The position numbers and the translations under genes were made by a program. Source: Proteiniclasticum ruminis (GTDB taxonomy: Bacteria > Bacillota > Clostridia > Clostridiales > Clostridiaceae). From it: a stretch of DNA of 64,000 nucleotides. Positions 52,672 through 60,955 of this stretch are shown in pieces. The DNA is taken from positions 37,747 through 101,746 of the forward strand of contig NZ_FOVK01000008.1 of NCBI RefSeq assembly GCF_900115135.1, written 5' to 3'. The notes below the pieces were generated by a model, which searched no databases, had not been told where the DNA came from, and saw only the letters and a list, made by a program, of their open reading frames with translations. The first letter of the stretch is position 1; the number at the start of each line of letters is the position of its first letter.

Positions 52672-53292
52672 ATGGAAGAATTAATCTCCAAGAAAGATCT
52701 GCTGACAGAAATGGACATTTCTTATGGACAGCTGTATCGGTGGAAACGGAAGAAACTGATTCCGGAAGAATGGTTCATGAAAAAGTCCACCTACACAGGA
52801 CATGAAACCTTCTTCCCAAGAGAAAGAATTCTCGAGAGGATTCAGCAGATTCTCAATATGAAAGATGGTGCATCCTTGGATGACCTTGCAGACAAGTTCT
52901 CCTCGGATATACCAGAAGAGCTTATGAGAAAAAAGGAAGACCTTATTGGACTAGGGGTGCTCCACACAGAGATCATCAGACTTTACGAGGAAATCTTCAA
53001 AGGCAAGGAAGAGTATAACTTTCAGGATATTCTCTATATGTATATCTCGGAAGATCTGCTTCACCAGGGGAATATTAGTGTAGAGGACCTTTCAAGGATT
53101 CTCAAGATGCTCAGTGACCAGTATGAAAACATCAAGGATAAAGATCCCGCCTTATCTGTCTACAGAAGATTTGGCGTAACCGTATCCCTTCTCCATAAAT
53201 CAGGAGAAATCTTCTACTCAGACCAGGCACCCATCGTGGATAATTACAGCATTCGTGGTGCTCTGGAAAAACTGAAACTGAAACTTATATAG
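52672..53292 (+). CDS. yhbD: YhbD-like (DUF4004) predicted regulator
   Basis: A 206-residue protein. The N-terminal part (MEELISKKDLLTEMDISYGQLYRWKRKKLIPEEWF) looks like a MerR-like helix-turn-helix and wing, as in YhbD proteins. The C-terminal 130 residues are helical. In Bacillus subtilis yhbD is followed by yhbE and yhbF, bactofilin-like genes, exactly as here. The frame opens at 52606, but ATG 52672 has AGAGGTGAGAG upstream. Likely regulates the following genes. Confidence 0.85.
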   Translation: MEELISKKDLLTEMDISYGQLYRWKRKKLIPEEWFMKKSTYTGHETFFPRERILERIQQILNMKDGASLDDLADKFSSDIPEELMRKKEDLIGLGVLHTEIIRLYEEIFKGKEEYNFQDILYMYISEDLLHQGNISVEDLSRILKMLSDQYENIKDKDPALSVYRRFGVTVSLLHKSGEIFYSDQAPIVDNYSIRGALEKLKLKLI

Positions 53293-53307
53293 CGGGAGGT
53301 AAAAAAC

Positions 53308-54024
53308 ATGGAAAAAAGAGATTTAAGAATCAGCGGTGCATCGGTGGCCACCGGTGGAGAATATAGAGATGTGAAGGTATCCGGAGCCAGTAAGATTACT
53401 TCTGATATATCCTGCGAGACCATGTCCATCTCCGGTGCCATCACGGTGGACGGCAATGTGGACGCCACCTCCTGTAAAATCTCCGGTGCCTGTAAAGTCA
53501 GGGGGTATGTAAGATCCGAGGAGATCAAGATCTCCGGGGGAAGTTCTATAGGAGACTTCCTGGAAGGAAATGAGATATCCCTTTCTGGAGGCATCAAGGT
53601 TCATGGAGACATCAGAAGCAACCACCTGAAGCTCAGTGGAGAAATCACGGTGGATGGGAATATGGAATGCGAAGAGTTTTACCTCTCTGGAGCCATCACC
53701 TCCAAAGGAACCGTAAACTGTGAAAAATGCGAACTGAAAATAGCCAGCAGCTCTTCTTTGGGAGAATTGGTAGGCTCTGAAATTGTAGTAAAAGAAGGAC
53801 TCAGCTCTGGTGGGCTTCTGAAGAGCCTCTTTGGAGGAGGGAACGGACAACTGAAGGTCACCCTCGTAGAAGGAGATGACATCTATCTGGAGAATACTGC
53901 TGCAGAAGTGGTACGTGGAGCGAAAGTAACCATAGGACCTGGATGTAAAGTGAAAAAAGTGGAGTACAGCGAAAAACTGGAAGTGCACCAGCAGGCAAAA
54001 GTGGACGAGAAAATCGAACTGTAG
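53308..54024 (+). CDS. Bactofilin-like polymer-forming protein (first)
   Basis: A 238-residue protein with a repetitive right-handed beta-helix: turns of about 16-17 residues with I-S-G-A or L-S-G repeats (DLRISGASVATG, KVSGASKITSD, SISGAITVDGN, KISGACKVRGY, KISGGSSIGD, SLSGGIKVHGD, KLSGEITVDGN, YLSGAITSKG). The C-terminal 60 residues hold EGDDIYLENT and GPGCKVKKVEY. It resembles B. subtilis YhbE-type bactofilins, which form filaments or scaffolds at the membrane. Start supported by GGGAGG. Confidence 0.85.
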   Translation: MEKRDLRISGASVATGGEYRDVKVSGASKITSDISCETMSISGAITVDGNVDATSCKISGACKVRGYVRSEEIKISGGSSIGDFLEGNEISLSGGIKVHGDIRSNHLKLSGEITVDGNMECEEFYLSGAITSKGTVNCEKCELKIASSSSLGELVGSEIVVKEGLSSGGLLKSLFGGGNGQLKVTLVEGDDIYLENTAAEVVRGAKVTIGPGCKVKKVEYSEKLEVHQQAKVDEKIEL

Positions 54025-54129
54025 AATATGCGTCAATCCCAGTACAGCGGCAGGAGAGAAGAGTTTTAGACCAGTCGGCAAAAGGACTTCATCAGAGATA
54101 GGATCTCTGGAAATAAAGGAAGGATAAAA

Positions 54130-54324
54130 ATGAAACGTAATAAATTCAATATGCATGTTCTGACCCATGATGGGAAAATCCTGGACCAAAAAGAAGAAGG
54201 CATCAGCTACCAGATGAAAAATCTCCTGAATGGCCGTGAGTTTGCTACAGATTATCAGACAGATGACATGTATAAAGTACAGCTGGAAGCCATGAGAGAT
54301 TGGATCATCAAGATGCGCTGGTAG
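54130..54324 (+). CDS. Small soluble protein between bactofilin genes
   Basis: A 64-residue charged protein (MKRNKFNMHVLTHDGKILDQ...). AAGGAAGG precedes the ATG and the next gene starts 10 bases after its stop. The tryptophan-containing C-terminus (WIIKMRW) is notable. Not recognised; co-transcription suggests a partner of the bactofilins. Confidence 0.6.
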   Translation: MKRNKFNMHVLTHDGKILDQKEEGISYQMKNLLNGREFATDYQTDDMYKVQLEAMRDWIIKMRW

Positions 54325-54334
54325 GAGGTAAAGG

Positions 54335-55054
54335 ATGGATAGACAAGATGTGAAAAGTGTTGGAGACATCACGCTGGAAAAAGGATTCTATGGGAAGATC
54401 TCCTGTGCAGGAGATCTTCTCCTGAAGGGAGAAGTGGAAGCTTACAGCATAAAAGCGGCAGGGGACCTGGAAGCCATAGAGAATGTGAAGGTGGAGAGCT
54501 TAAGAGTTTACGGAGATGCGGAGTTCAGAAAAGATGTGGAAGCCATAGAAGCGAAAATCTATGGAGACGCAGAAATTTTTGGGCACTTTCAATGTCAGGA
54601 TCTCAAGGTATTCGGGGAATGCTCTTTGAAAAAGCTGGATGCAGAGAAGCTTACCGTCTTTGGTGCTTTGGAAAGAGCAGAGGAAGTCAATGCAGAAAAA
54701 GCGGAGTTCAGCGGAGAAGTTCAGATTGCGGGAGTTCTTAATGTGGGACATGGAGAGTTTAAGCTTGTAGGAGACTCTAAAGTAGAAGAAATCTACTGCG
54801 AAAGTCTTTCTGTGAAATCCGATGGGGAGTTTTTTAACGGAGTGCTTTCAGGGCTCATTTCCAGAGGGAAAAGCGGCACTTTAACTTCCGATCTCATAGA
54901 AGGAGATGACATCTACCTGGAAAACACAACAGCGAAGATGGTCCGGGGGAACAAAATCAAGGTTGGTCCTGGGTGCAGAATCCAGCGTGTGGAGTATAAT
55001 GAAAAGCTTGAAGTGCACAGCAGTGCAGAAGTGAAAGAAAAAGTAGAGCTGTAA
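54335..55054 (+). CDS. Bactofilin-like polymer-forming protein (second)
   Basis: A 239-residue paralogue of the protein at 53308, with beta-helix turns (DITLEKGFYGKISCAGDLLLKG, KAAGDLEAIENV, VYGDAEFRKDV, IYGDAEIFG, VFGECSLKKL, VFGALERAEEV). Its last 55 residues, EGDDIYLENTTAKMVRGN and GPGCRIQRVEYNEKLEVH, closely match the first. Cysteine and acidic residues replace the serine-rich turns. The pair could co-polymerise. Confidence 0.85.
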   Translation: MDRQDVKSVGDITLEKGFYGKISCAGDLLLKGEVEAYSIKAAGDLEAIENVKVESLRVYGDAEFRKDVEAIEAKIYGDAEIFGHFQCQDLKVFGECSLKKLDAEKLTVFGALERAEEVNAEKAEFSGEVQIAGVLNVGHGEFKLVGDSKVEEIYCESLSVKSDGEFFNGVLSGLISRGKSGTLTSDLIEGDDIYLENTTAKMVRGNKIKVGPGCRIQRVEYNEKLEVHSSAEVKEKVEL

Positions 55055-55073
55055 TAGAAGAAAAAGATAGACG

Positions 55074-55102
55074 AGGTTTCTCAGCAATGGGAAGCCTTGT
55101 TT
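55074..55102 (+). terminator. Terminator of the bactofilin operon
   Basis: Stem AGGTTTCTC/GGGAAGCCT (two G-U pairs) with loop AGCAAT, followed by TGTTTA. Its core at 55076-55098 matches 20 of 23 bases with the hairpin at 59291-59313, beyond the DUF262 genes. Confidence 0.7.
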
Positions 55103-55244
55103 AGTATATATAAGAAATACCAAACAGGTTAGGTTGAACTTAGAATGCAAAGGATATACAATAATAATAGATTGAAAATTCTAAACAATTATCCGTTTAT
55201 AAGTTATTCTATAAGGTTAAAATCGAAAAGAAGGGGGATTGTAT

Positions 55245-57047
55245 GTGTCAACGCGTTTGATGTTCAAATCTGTTAATGATTTGTTGGATGAAAAGTTCTA
55301 TGTTCCATATTACCAAAGAGGGTACAGATGGACGAAACAACAAGTAATTGATCTTTTGAACGATATATGGGGTTTTACTCAAAAAGAAGGTAATGACAAA
55401 TTTTATTGTTTGCAGCCTGTGGTTGTGAAAAAGGTCCTTAATACGATAATCAATGAAGAATATTGGGAAGTTGTTGACGGACAACAGCGTCTCACAACGC
55501 TGTATATTCTCCTGTACTATTTAACGAAAGAAGTTCTTAAAGTTGACAGTCTCAAAGAAGAGTACGGAAAAGAAATCTTCACAATATCGTATGAAACTCG
55601 ACCTGGAAGTGCAAAATTTCTTAAAAATCTAGAAAAGGACAATTCAAATATCGACTATTATTATATGCATACAACATATGAGACGATTAAAGAGTGGTTT
55701 ACTGACTCCAATAATATTGAAAATAGAACGGATAGGTTTAATTTTTTGAGTACGTTACTAGGAAGAAAAGGCAAGGAGAAATCAGTTCAAGTCATCTGGT
55801 ATGAAGTACCTGTTGAAGTTAACAGCAATGAGCTTTTTACTCGTCTTAATCTTGGCAAGATTCCGCTAACAAACTCAGAACTTGTAAAAGCATTATTTCT
55901 TTCAGAGACGAGTTTTGAGAAAGATGATAAGCAAGAACAGAAGAAGACAGAGATAGCAATCCTGTGGGATAGCATGGAGCAAAGACTTAATGATGAAAAA
56001 TACTGGGCTTTTATCACAAATGAAAATCCAGAAGATTATTCAAATAAAATAGAACTTCTTCTGGATTTGATCGCCAAGAAGTCAGATAAAAATAAAGATC
56101 CGTTGTCTACCTTTCTACACTTCTATAAAGTGGTGAATGGTAAAAGTAAAGATTTATGGAGTTTGTGGTTAGATATTGAAAAATATGATCAGACCTTAGT
56201 TGAATGGTATAAAAATAGAGATTTGTATCATAAGATTGGATATCTAATTACCATAGGTGTAAGTTTAGCAGATCTTGTGGAGAGATCGCTTGGGGAGCCC
56301 AAAAGTGCATTTACATACTATATTGATTCAGAAATTGCTAAGAGTATCAGATTTAATCTTGAGTCATTAAGTTATGAGAATAAAGGAGACTATTCTAAAA
56401 TCTATAGAGTACTAACATTGTTTAACATAGAGTCGTTAAGAACAAACGAGTCTGCACTAGATTATTATCCATTCAGTCTCCATAAAAAATCAAACTGGAG
56501 TATTGAGCATATACATGCTCAGAATGCGGAAGGGCTTGATAAAACCAAAAAAGAACAATGGAAGCAATGGACCGATTCTCATCTGAAGCTGATTGTAGAC
56601 TTTCAGAATCAAATAGAAGATATACAACTGAAAGAGCAACTCAGAAAATTGGAGTCTGAAATTCTAGAGGTTAATTATGAAGTTCTTAACTGGGATAAAT
56701 TCATGTTACTAGCAAATCGTATTGGAATATTCTTTTCTGAAAAAGAAACGATATATTCTGATGAGATGCATGGACTATCAAACCTCGCATTACTAGGTCA
56801 AGCTGAAAATTCGGCTTTAAATAATGGGGTGTTTGAACTCAAGAGACGGACCATCATATCAATGGATAAGGACGGTAAATACATCCCGATATGTACTAAA
56901 AGGGTGTTTTTGAAATACTATAATAAAAATGCAACTCAAGGAAATTACTATTTCTGGAGTTATGAGGATCGAAAGAATTATCTCGAAGAAATTAAGGCTG
57001 TGCTGAGAAGAAGTGGATATCTTATTAAAATAGAAGGTGAGGTCTAA
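55245..57047 (+). CDS. DUF262 protein with HNH/DUF1524-like C-terminus
   Basis: About 600 residues. The N-terminal DUF262 (ParB/Srx-like NTPase) domain is clear: VPYYQRGYRW near residue 22-29, DGQQRLTTLYIL near 78-89, FTRLNLGKIPLTNSELVKALFL near 198-219. The C-terminus has W-S-I-E-H-I-H-A-Q-N near 418-427 and LSNLALLGQAENSALNNGVFELKRR near 511-535, as in DUF1524/GmrSD HNH nucleases. This domain pair defines GmrSD and SspE-type modification-dependent or sensing restriction enzymes. GTG 55245 with AAGGGGG 7 bases upstream is preferred over TTG 55239. Stop lies 2 bases before the next gene. A+T-rich, so probably horizontally acquired. Confidence 0.88.
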   Translation: MSTRLMFKSVNDLLDEKFYVPYYQRGYRWTKQQVIDLLNDIWGFTQKEGNDKFYCLQPVVVKKVLNTIINEEYWEVVDGQQRLTTLYILLYYLTKEVLKVDSLKEEYGKEIFTISYETRPGSAKFLKNLEKDNSNIDYYYMHTTYETIKEWFTDSNNIENRTDRFNFLSTLLGRKGKEKSVQVIWYEVPVEVNSNELFTRLNLGKIPLTNSELVKALFLSETSFEKDDKQEQKKTEIAILWDSMEQRLNDEKYWAFITNENPEDYSNKIELLLDLIAKKSDKNKDPLSTFLHFYKVVNGKSKDLWSLWLDIEKYDQTLVEWYKNRDLYHKIGYLITIGVSLADLVERSLGEPKSAFTYYIDSEIAKSIRFNLESLSYENKGDYSKIYRVLTLFNIESLRTNESALDYYPFSLHKKSNWSIEHIHAQNAEGLDKTKKEQWKQWTDSHLKLIVDFQNQIEDIQLKEQLRKLESEILEVNYEVLNWDKFMLLANRIGIFFSEKETIYSDEMHGLSNLALLGQAENSALNNGVFELKRRTIISMDKDGKYIPICTKRVFLKYYNKNATQGNYYFWSYEDRKNYLEEIKAVLRRSGYLIKIEGEV

Positions 57048-57049
57048 AG

Positions 57050-59257
57050 ATGGAAACTAGCTTTTGGAAGCTGTTAAGCAATAATGATATTGTAATTCCT
57101 GTTATTCAAAGAGATTATGTTCACGGAAGAACTTCTAAAAAGGTTTCTAAAGTTCGAGAGAATATTCTTAATGCTATGTTCAAAACAATCATCACTTCTG
57201 ATGTTATTCTTGAATTAGACTTTATATACGGATTCAGTGAAGAGTGTGAAGGCAGCGCTAATAAGAAGTTTTACCCATTAGATGGACAGCAGAGATTAAC
57301 TACATTGTTTCTTCTGCATTGGTTTATTGCAGCAAAGGAGGGAAAACTTCAGGAATCAGAATCTGTGCTGAGGGGATTTACCTATGATGTCCGTCACAGC
57401 TCACGAGTATTTTGTAATGGACTTGTCAGATATCAGCCTGATTGGTCAGGGATGACTGTTTCAAAAGGCATTATGGATGCTTCCTGGTTTTTTGCAGGTT
57501 GGATTAATGACCCAACAATTCATTCTATGCTGATAATGCTTGATGCAATTGAGATGAAATATGAAGAGTATTGTAAAACGGATGTTTGGGATAGGTTGAT
57601 ATCGCTAGAAAACGCTCCTTTTGTTTTCCATATACTGTATACTGATGAGCTTAACTTGCCAGATGAACTCTATATTAAAATGAACTCCAGAGGTAAGGAG
57701 CTTACGGAATTTGAATACTTTAAGATAAGGTTCTCTGAGCTTCTTCCCAAAAACTATACGGATGAGTTCATTCATAAAGTTGATCAGGAATGGTCTGACT
57801 TATTTTGGAGCATGTTTAAGGATAACCAAACTAATGATATCGCACACGAAGTTGACAATGGATTCATAAGAGTTTTTAACTATATAACTGATATTTTGGA
57901 ATCAAAACTGAACGATGTGATAGAAGAGGAAGACTATTTCATAAGATATGAGAGAGTTTTTCGTGATCATAATAATATTGATAGACTGTTCAGTATTCTA
58001 GATACTCTGGCTCTTTATTATAAGAATGGGAACATTCTCTTTCAAGAATTTCTGTACATAAATGAAGCGGAGTTTGTACTAGAAAAAACGAGGATTTTTT
58101 TTACAAGTCCGACTGTGAACCTGCTAAAAAAATGTGCATCAAGTTATCAACCAGATTCAAGAATCAATCCGTTCTCGTTGGGTGAACAAATACTTCTTTA
58201 CGCATTTATTCTACAGATGGAAAGTCCAACGAAAGAATTTGGAAAGAAAATTAGGTTAATACGAAATTTAATACAAAAATCTGAGGATACCGTGCGTAAT
58301 GAGAACTTAGGGGCATTGCTAGTATCAGTTGAAGAAATAGTGAAGTATGGTAAAGTCGATCAAGATACAAAGTTCAACAAGTCACAGGTAGAGGAAGAGA
58401 ATCAGAAGGTTAGCTTTATTTCTCGGTTTCCACAGCTACAAGAAGAAGTATTTCGTTTGGAGGATCATGATTTATTGCAAGGCAGCATCTCAATATTTGA
58501 GCTGACAGAAAAGATTGCTGAACGAGGAAAAGTATTTAGAAATGTCTTCGAGGCAAACTGCAACTTTACCCCAATAATCTTGGCGATGCTGACCATTGGT
58601 GATTATACTCAGAATGCAAAATGGCGAACATTCTTGGCAAGTAATAAACGGGTAACTTGGAGAGATTTATTTACTCCAAGCAATAGGAGAGGAGGATTTG
58701 AAAAAACCAGATTCGTTCTTATGAATTTATTGGACAGGCTTTCGGATCCTGATATCACGATCCAATCCCTAATTGATGAAAAGAAGAATAGTCTATACCA
58801 GAGATCGGGAATAAATTGGAAATGGGCTGATTACTATATTAATTACAGTTCATTTAGATACCACTGGGATGGGTATTACTACTGGCCTGATTCGAATCGT
58901 ACGTATGAGTGTTTGATGATGAATAGAACAATACTTAGTGGAAAGCATTGGGATCCATATCTAATGGCCATCAAGGAGCAAAAAACGAAATTTGTGAGTC
59001 TCGGAGACTATGGTCAACCTCTAATCTATGGAAATGGGAAAAATACAGTAATTATAAGAAATAGCAATGAAGGCTTTGTATTTACTGGTACTAATCAAGA
59101 TGACATTCAGTTACTTGACCAGTTGAGATTAAGTGGATATCTTGATGAAGAAAATATACTGAGAATAAAGCAGTCTAAGGATGGTTTTGATTTGGAAAAC
59201 AGAATTGAAAAAATCCTACGTATTTTAGATATAGTAGATCATTATATCGAAGTGTAG
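57050..59257 (+). CDS. DUF262 protein, second member of the cassette
   Basis: A 735-residue protein. The N-terminal DUF262 domain has a variant first motif IPVIQRDYVHGR (residues 16-27), then PLDGQQRLTTLFLLHWF near 77, and YIKMNSRGKELTEFEYFK near 208. The C-terminal 450 residues have no HNH motif that I can see, but a tryptophan/tyrosine-rich stretch at about 590-625 (NWKWADYYINYSSFRYHWDGYYYWPDS) stands out. It starts 2 bases after the stop of the first DUF262 gene, so both are translated from one message. It may sense modified DNA or regulate the nuclease partner. Confidence 0.85.
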   Translation: METSFWKLLSNNDIVIPVIQRDYVHGRTSKKVSKVRENILNAMFKTIITSDVILELDFIYGFSEECEGSANKKFYPLDGQQRLTTLFLLHWFIAAKEGKLQESESVLRGFTYDVRHSSRVFCNGLVRYQPDWSGMTVSKGIMDASWFFAGWINDPTIHSMLIMLDAIEMKYEEYCKTDVWDRLISLENAPFVFHILYTDELNLPDELYIKMNSRGKELTEFEYFKIRFSELLPKNYTDEFIHKVDQEWSDLFWSMFKDNQTNDIAHEVDNGFIRVFNYITDILESKLNDVIEEEDYFIRYERVFRDHNNIDRLFSILDTLALYYKNGNILFQEFLYINEAEFVLEKTRIFFTSPTVNLLKKCASSYQPDSRINPFSLGEQILLYAFILQMESPTKEFGKKIRLIRNLIQKSEDTVRNENLGALLVSVEEIVKYGKVDQDTKFNKSQVEEENQKVSFISRFPQLQEEVFRLEDHDLLQGSISIFELTEKIAERGKVFRNVFEANCNFTPIILAMLTIGDYTQNAKWRTFLASNKRVTWRDLFTPSNRRGGFEKTRFVLMNLLDRLSDPDITIQSLIDEKKNSLYQRSGINWKWADYYINYSSFRYHWDGYYYWPDSNRTYECLMMNRTILSGKHWDPYLMAIKEQKTKFVSLGDYGQPLIYGNGKNTVIIRNSNEGFVFTGTNQDDIQLLDQLRLSGYLDEENILRIKQSKDGFDLENRIEKILRILDIVDHYIEV

Positions 59258-59289
59258 AATAGAGTTTTACAAGAGTAAAGATTCAGGAG

Positions 59290-59316
59290 AGCTTCTCAGC
59301 AGTGGGAAGCTTTTTT
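59290..59316 (+). terminator. Terminator after the DUF262 pair
   Basis: Stem AGCTTCTC/GGGAAGCT (one G-U) with loop AGCAGT, then TTTTTC. Sequence relative of the hairpin at 55074. Confidence 0.82.
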
Positions 59317-59322
59317 CATTGG

Positions 59323-59352
59323 TTCACAAGATCATCCACCAAGTGCTATAAT
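59323..59352 (+). promoter_or_regulatory. Promoter of the AIM24-like gene
   Basis: TTCACA (59323-59328), 18-base spacer, TATAAT (59347-59352). Confidence 0.6.
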
Positions 59353-59378
59353 GAGAGAAAATACTGAAAAAGGCGGCG

Positions 59379-60266
59379 ATGTCCTTGAAAACCAATATCG
59401 AAATGAACAACACCCTGACAAAGCTCAGCGAGTTTAAAAACAATTCCACCTTTCAGGTTCTGGAGTATGATGATCTTCGCGGAGGAACGGATGTGAAAAC
59501 AGCGTTCATGCTCTCTTATATGAGAGATGCGAACATCAAGCTGCGTCAGCTTCGTATTGTGCTGCAGGGAGGCGGCGTCTATACAGAGCCCAATGCCTTG
59601 AGCTTTATGAGAGGACCCATTGAGGTTTCCACAAACACAGGTGGTCTCATGGGACTGTCCAAGAAGTTTGTCTCCTCCAAGATTTCGGGAGAACCCGTGA
59701 TCAAACCCCTCTTTAAAGGCGTTGGTGAGATCCTTCTGGAACCATCCTTTGGACATTACGCCATCCTTCAGCTGGAAAAGGAAGAAATCATCATCGATGA
59801 TGAACTGTTCTTTGCAGCAGAAGATACCATCGACATCAGTGTCACCACCATGAAAAGCATCAGCAGTGCTCTTTTTGGTTCGGAAGGCTTTTTTCAGACA
59901 AAGCTCTCCGGCACAGGCATTGTGGTGCTGGAGATTCCGGTTCCTGAAACTGAAATCTTCAAGTACTCTTTAGTGGATGATGTGCTGAAGATTGATGGAA
60001 GCTTCTCCATCTTAAGGACGGCAGGCATACAGTTTACTGTGGAAAAAACCACCAAGACCCTGATTGGTTCCGGTTTTTCCGGTGAAGGACTTCTCAAAGT
60101 CTTCAGAGGCACCGGTGAAGTGTGGCTCATGCCCACCAAGGTGGTCTACGACAAGATGCTGTCCCAAGGCATGCCTTTTGGTGTGGGCGGTATGGACAAT
60201 CTCGTTCAGGAGCCTGGATTCCATAAAGATCATGATAAAAACAGAAATGGAGAAAAAGAAAAGTAG
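59379..60266 (+). CDS. AIM24/TIGR00266-like protein
   Basis: A 295-residue protein of the AIM24 family, with a repetitive beta-sandwich of the TRAP/tubby-like type. Features are LQGGGVYTEPNALSFMRGPIEVST, GGLMGLSKKFVSSKISGEPVIKPLFKG, and a repeat near 220-270 with GSGFSGEGLLKVFRGTGEVWLMPTK. The biochemical role is not established. AAGGCGG lies close to the ATG; an in-frame TTG two codons later is a possible alternative start. Converges with the NusG-II gene, one base apart. Confidence 0.88.
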   Translation: MSLKTNIEMNNTLTKLSEFKNNSTFQVLEYDDLRGGTDVKTAFMLSYMRDANIKLRQLRIVLQGGGVYTEPNALSFMRGPIEVSTNTGGLMGLSKKFVSSKISGEPVIKPLFKGVGEILLEPSFGHYAILQLEKEEIIIDDELFFAAEDTIDISVTTMKSISSALFGSEGFFQTKLSGTGIVVLEIPVPETEIFKYSLVDDVLKIDGSFSILRTAGIQFTVEKTTKTLIGSGFSGEGLLKVFRGTGEVWLMPTKVVYDKMLSQGMPFGVGGMDNLVQEPGFHKDHDKNRNGEKEK

Positions 60267-60294
60267 ACTAGGTGGTAATGTCCACCTCATCTAC
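60263..60294 (-). terminator. Convergent terminator hairpin
   Basis: GTAGA/TCTAC and AGGTGG/CCACCT pairing around TAATGT. On the minus strand it is followed by TTTTCTTTTTC; the stop codons of both convergent genes lie in it. Confidence 0.7.
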
Positions 60295-60702
60295 TTCGCT
60301 GCTTGATATTCTGACGACCATTTTCACAGGCAGTGCCACGATGACTTCATAGCTTTCAGAGATCCAGCCCATATCCTCATGAATGGATAAGGGAACAATC
60401 TCTTCCGGCAATCTGTGAAGCTTCACAGCGCCGTCTTTCAGTTCAAGATTCCCTTCATAGGATTCTCCGTTGTGGACAAAGGGAAACTGGACTTCATGGG
60501 CCATGGATTCGTCCAATGGATGCCTGAATATTTCTTTTCCATCCTTCTCCACGATGATGACTTTATCTCCTTCTGCGGGAGACTGGGTAAGGTGGAAATA
60601 AAGGGGTGGCATGAAACTTAGGAGGACGAAGAAAAAGAGTAAGGCGATATCCCATTTTTTCAGAGGATAGCTGCCATAGATTTCTTTTAAGGTACTGATC
60701 AT
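60268..60702 (-). CDS. NusG domain II-like membrane protein
   Basis: A 144-residue protein starting MISTLKEIYGSYPLKKWD, with one transmembrane helix (about 18-36) and a NusG-II-like outer domain (EGDKVIIVEKDGKEIFRHPLDES) of about 105 residues. The frame continues upstream to 60999 with no ribosome binding site and would overlap the glmM promoter; the ATG at 60702 has AAGGAACC upstream and is preferred. Short membrane-anchored NusG-II proteins are common in clostridia, often near Rnf or lipid genes, with unknown role. Confidence 0.75.
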   Translation of the reverse strand: MISTLKEIYGSYPLKKWDIALLFFFVLLSFMPPLYFHLTQSPAEGDKVIIVEKDGKEIFRHPLDESMAHEVQFPFVHNGESYEGNLELKDGAVKLHRLPEEIVPLSIHEDMGWISESYEVIVALPVKMVVRISSSEVDEVDITT

Positions 60703-60862
60703 GATAGGGTTCCTTCCCAGGTGCCTGACTTGTGAAAAAAGGTTGGTATCACCGTGACACTCCAGGATTTCATAGTATAATCTGTCCGGGTAAATGTCAA
60801 TATAGGATATACCTGTAAAAAAGTGAATTATGCCTTGGAAATCAAGGAAAAGGCTAAAAGGT

Positions 60863-60892
60863 TTGCTATGATTTCGACATCTGATATATAAT
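60863..60892 (+). promoter_or_regulatory. Promoter of glmM
   Basis: TTGCTA (60863-60868), 18-base spacer, TATAAT (60887-60892); leader about 60 bases. Confidence 0.55.
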
Positions 60893-60955
60893 AAGACATG
60901 TGAAAATTGTTTAAGAGAACACAAGAGAATTAATTTGAAATAAGGAAGGTATTGT

